Below are positions 6,371 through 7,958 of a stretch of 7,958 nucleotides of DNA, one piece after another. The DNA is from Clostridiaceae bacterium (lineage in GTDB: Bacteria; Bacillota; Clostridia; Oscillospirales; Acutalibacteraceae). The notes under the pieces were generated by a model, which saw only the letters and a list, made by a program, of their open reading frames with translations, made no database searches and was not told the origin of the DNA. The stretch covers positions 1 through 7,958 of the forward strand of contig CAJGCL010000091.1 of the NCBI GenBank assembly GCA_904501675.1, in the 5' to 3' direction. The position numbers were made by a program, and so were the translations under genes. Position 1 is the stretch's first letter, and the number at the start of each line of letters is the position of its first letter.

Positions 6371-7888
6371 TTATTTCTCCTCTATAGCGAGATTTTCTTC
6401 GTGACGCTTTGCACGGATTACCTCAAGCTCGCGGTACATCTGCTCTTTCTTCTCACCCTCAACATCATAGAACAGTTTAAGGATAATTGCCTTAAGAACA
6501 TTGGCTGTAGTGTAACCAAAGAGAAGGAATGCGAGAATTTTCAGACAAGTATCAAGATAGTCTGGCTGAGCCTGCATTGTTGCAACAAGGTCACCCTCTA
6601 CAGATGACATATAGCCTGCCCAGGCAATCATAAATGGAATTGCAAGCTCTTTGAGGTAGTTACAACCGGAGTTAACCCAACCCGGAACAATACCTTGAAT
6701 AGCTTCCATTCTTTCGCCGCACTGCCACTCAAGATAGTCAAGGAATTCAACGTTGAAGTGAGAGTTTGAAAGTTCCTGAATACCGATACCGATACCGAAA
6801 ATAAAGTAGAACACGTAGAAGAATATACTGTTCCAGCCCTTAAAGAACATAATATCGAACTGTGCTTCAACAAAGCAGATTCCAAAAAGAATACCTGCTG
6901 AAATAAGTGAATATGGTCCGCAGAATTTAAGAAGCTTTGTCGGCTCATATTTCTTTGAAAGCTTTGTTGCAATAAGGTTACCAACAACTGTACCAATAGC
7001 TGTTGGAAGAGTAAGAAGAAGATTCTTTGAAGAACCAACTGTTATTGCAGCAAGATAGGTTGACATTCTGCCAAGCCATGCAAATGCATTAACCCACTGC
7101 ATTGCGTGGTATGCACGATAATTCTTGTATTTGAAAAGTGAGAAAAGTGCCTTTGAAATCTTAACCTTTTCTTTCTTTGGAAGCTCAATTCTTTCCTTAC
7201 AGAAAAGAGCGCACATAAGGTTACCGAAAGCTGTTACGCTGGCAGCAACAAGCGCAAGTGTCATATACATTGCGTTCTTGTCGTCGCTGAAAAGACCGTA
7301 AACGAAGGTTGCAATATATGCTCCACCGTAACCGATGTAATAAGCCAACTGCCATATTGTTGCAACTTTTTTCTTTTCCTTGTGATTAGGAGAAATAACC
7401 TGAACAATATTCTGTCCGAAGTTATTGAAGGTGTTAAATACGCTCTGACAGCAAGCTATTCCGTAACGGAACAAGGTCATCTGCTCAATAGTCCAGCCCT
7501 TAGGAACATAGAAATACAAAGCTGTAAGCGCAAATATAGGCACAAGACAAATTATGTACCAATGACGATATCTACCCCAACGGGTTTTCCACTTTTGAAC
7601 AATGATACCTGAAATAGCACCGATAGCGATACCTAAGACAGTTGTAAGAGTGGACTGTACTGCAAGAATTGATGCAATTTCATCTGAGCTTACGCCAACA
7701 GGTCCAAAATAAAGCTCGTGTAAGAATGCAGCTGCAAGTGTTCCTGTAAGAGTAGTACCAAACATACCACCAATTCTTGAAAGCATAATACATACGTATT
7801 CGAATTTTGTAATGTACTTGCCATCGTTAGTCATAAGCGCATCTTGCGCCGGCCCTGTTAAGGGCTTTGTTTTCTTCTTAAACATCAT
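6371..7888 (-). CDS. MFS transporter, glycoside-pentoside-hexuronide (GPH/MFS_2)-type sugar:cation symporter
   Basis: Predicted polytopic inner-membrane symporter that imports a sugar or sugar-like solute with H+ or Na+. It has 505 residues and about 12 hydrophobic segments spread over roughly residues 30-475. The GPH signature loop between helices 2 and 3 is recognisable as KWKTRWGRYRHW (99-110), and a DYLEWQCGERMEA segment (384-396) matches the D/E-Y...G-x-R loop of the C-terminal half. A charged, probably helical cytoplasmic tail occupies about 474-505. It is slightly longer than typical family members (450-480). GGAG (7894-7897) lies 5 nt from ATG 7888 and 8 nt from the next in-frame ATG at 7885. 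The second fits the 7-9 nt spacing of neighbouring genes better; the difference is one residue. It is the first gene of the three-gene operon, just downstream of a good promoter. The substrate is unknown; its phosphodiesterase and PHP partners hint at the product of an extracellular cleavage. Confidence 0.88.
   Translation of the reverse strand: MMFKKKTKPLTGPAQDALMTNDGKYITKFEYVCIMLSRIGGMFGTTLTGTLAAAFLHELYFGPVGVSSDEIASILAVQSTLTTVLGIAIGAISGIIVQKWKTRWGRYRHWYIICLVPIFALTALYFYVPKGWTIEQMTLFRYGIACCQSVFNTFNNFGQNIVQVISPNHKEKKKVATIWQLAYYIGYGGAYIATFVYGLFSDDKNAMYMTLALVAASVTAFGNLMCALFCKERIELPKKEKVKISKALFSLFKYKNYRAYHAMQWVNAFAWLGRMSTYLAAITVGSSKNLLLTLPTAIGTVVGNLIATKLSKKYEPTKLLKFCGPYSLISAGILFGICFVEAQFDIMFFKGWNSIFFYVFYFIFGIGIGIQELSNSHFNVEFLDYLEWQCGERMEAIQGIVPGWVNSGCNYLKELAIPFMIAWAGYMSSVEGDLVATMQAQPDYLDTCLKILAFLLFGYTTANVLKAIILKLFYDVEGEKKEQMYRELEVIRAKRHEENLAIEEK
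6377..6383 (-). promoter_or_regulatory. ribosome binding site supporting the GTG start of the phosphodiesterase gene
   Basis: Minus strand reads AGAGGAG, ending 8 nt before the GTG at 6368 and lying inside the last codons of the transporter gene. This strong site explains use of a GTG start and suggests translational coupling to the upstream gene. Starting here also retains the positive residues ahead of the membrane anchor. Confidence 0.75.
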
Positions 7889-7916
7889 ATCATCTCCGAT
7901 ATCAACAATTTAGTAA

Positions 7917-7945
7917 ATTTTAACATTATTTTTCGTTGTTTTCAA
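7917..7945 (-). promoter_or_regulatory. probable extended -10 promoter of the transporter-phosphodiesterase-PHP operon
   Basis: Minus strand: TTGAAA at 7945-7940, a 17 bp spacer, then TAAAAT at 7922-7917 preceded by TGT (7925-7923), an extended -10. Transcription would begin near 7910, about 22 nt before the transporter start, leaving no room for a leader riboswitch. Only 13 bases remain upstream in the window, so any operator beyond the -35 box cannot be assessed. Confidence 0.7.
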
Positions 7946-7958
7946 GTGTTTTAGTGCA

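Noticed and set aside
6781..6798. Three exact tandem copies of TACCGA
   Set aside because: It encodes an alternating Ile-Gly run (GIGIGI, residues 365-370) in a transporter helix. Three in-frame copies in a membrane protein are explained by coding; slippage would only add or remove two residues.
6628..7038. A 136-codon minus-strand frame inside the transporter gene
   Set aside because: Same strand but different frame from the symporter, with low-complexity Leu/Phe/Ser composition typical of an out-of-frame reading of a membrane protein.

Overview
This window looks like chromosomal DNA from a low-GC Gram-positive anaerobe, probably a gut-type clostridium (Oscillospiraceae or a relative). The signs are AT-rich coding sequence, strong GGAG-type ribosome binding sites with 5-9 nt spacing, promoters of the TTGAAA-17-extended -10 kind, a signal-peptide FN3-plus-deacetylase secreted protein, and clostridial-style TrkA/TrkH proteins. 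The taxonomic call is inference; there is no rRNA or other marker here.

Layout. (1) Positions 1-2602, minus strand: a two-gene potassium-uptake operon, trkA (2602 to 1241) followed 6 nt later by trkH (from 1234, running off the left edge with about 70 C-terminal residues missing). (2) Positions 2603-2813: a divergent, AT-rich promoter region driving trkA leftward and the next gene rightward. (3) Positions 2814-4310, plus strand: a monocistronic secreted polysaccharide deacetylase with three FN3-like repeats ahead of a complete CE4 (NodB) catalytic domain. (4) Positions 4311-4365: one strong bidirectional hairpin terminator shared by two convergent transcription units. (5) Positions 4366-7888, minus strand: a tight three-gene operon. 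It encodes a GPH/MFS_2-type sugar:cation symporter, a membrane-anchored alkaline-phosphatase-superfamily phosphodiesterase (GTG start), and a cytoplasmic PHP-domain metallohydrolase of the CehA/McbA type. Its promoter lies at 7917-7945.

How the genes may work together. TrkA is the NAD(H)/nucleotide-binding cytoplasmic gate of the TrkH channel-like K+ transporter. The deacetylase probably modifies a cell-wall or extracellular polysaccharide. The three-gene operon is the most intriguing part. An outward-facing phosphodiesterase, a sugar-type symporter and a cytoplasmic PHP hydrolase in one transcript suggest outside cleavage, import and inside hydrolysis of some phospho-ester or sugar-like compound. 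The substrate cannot be read from the sequence. No mobile element, CRISPR array, tRNA, rRNA or riboswitch was recognised, and every stretch over 300 bases is coding.
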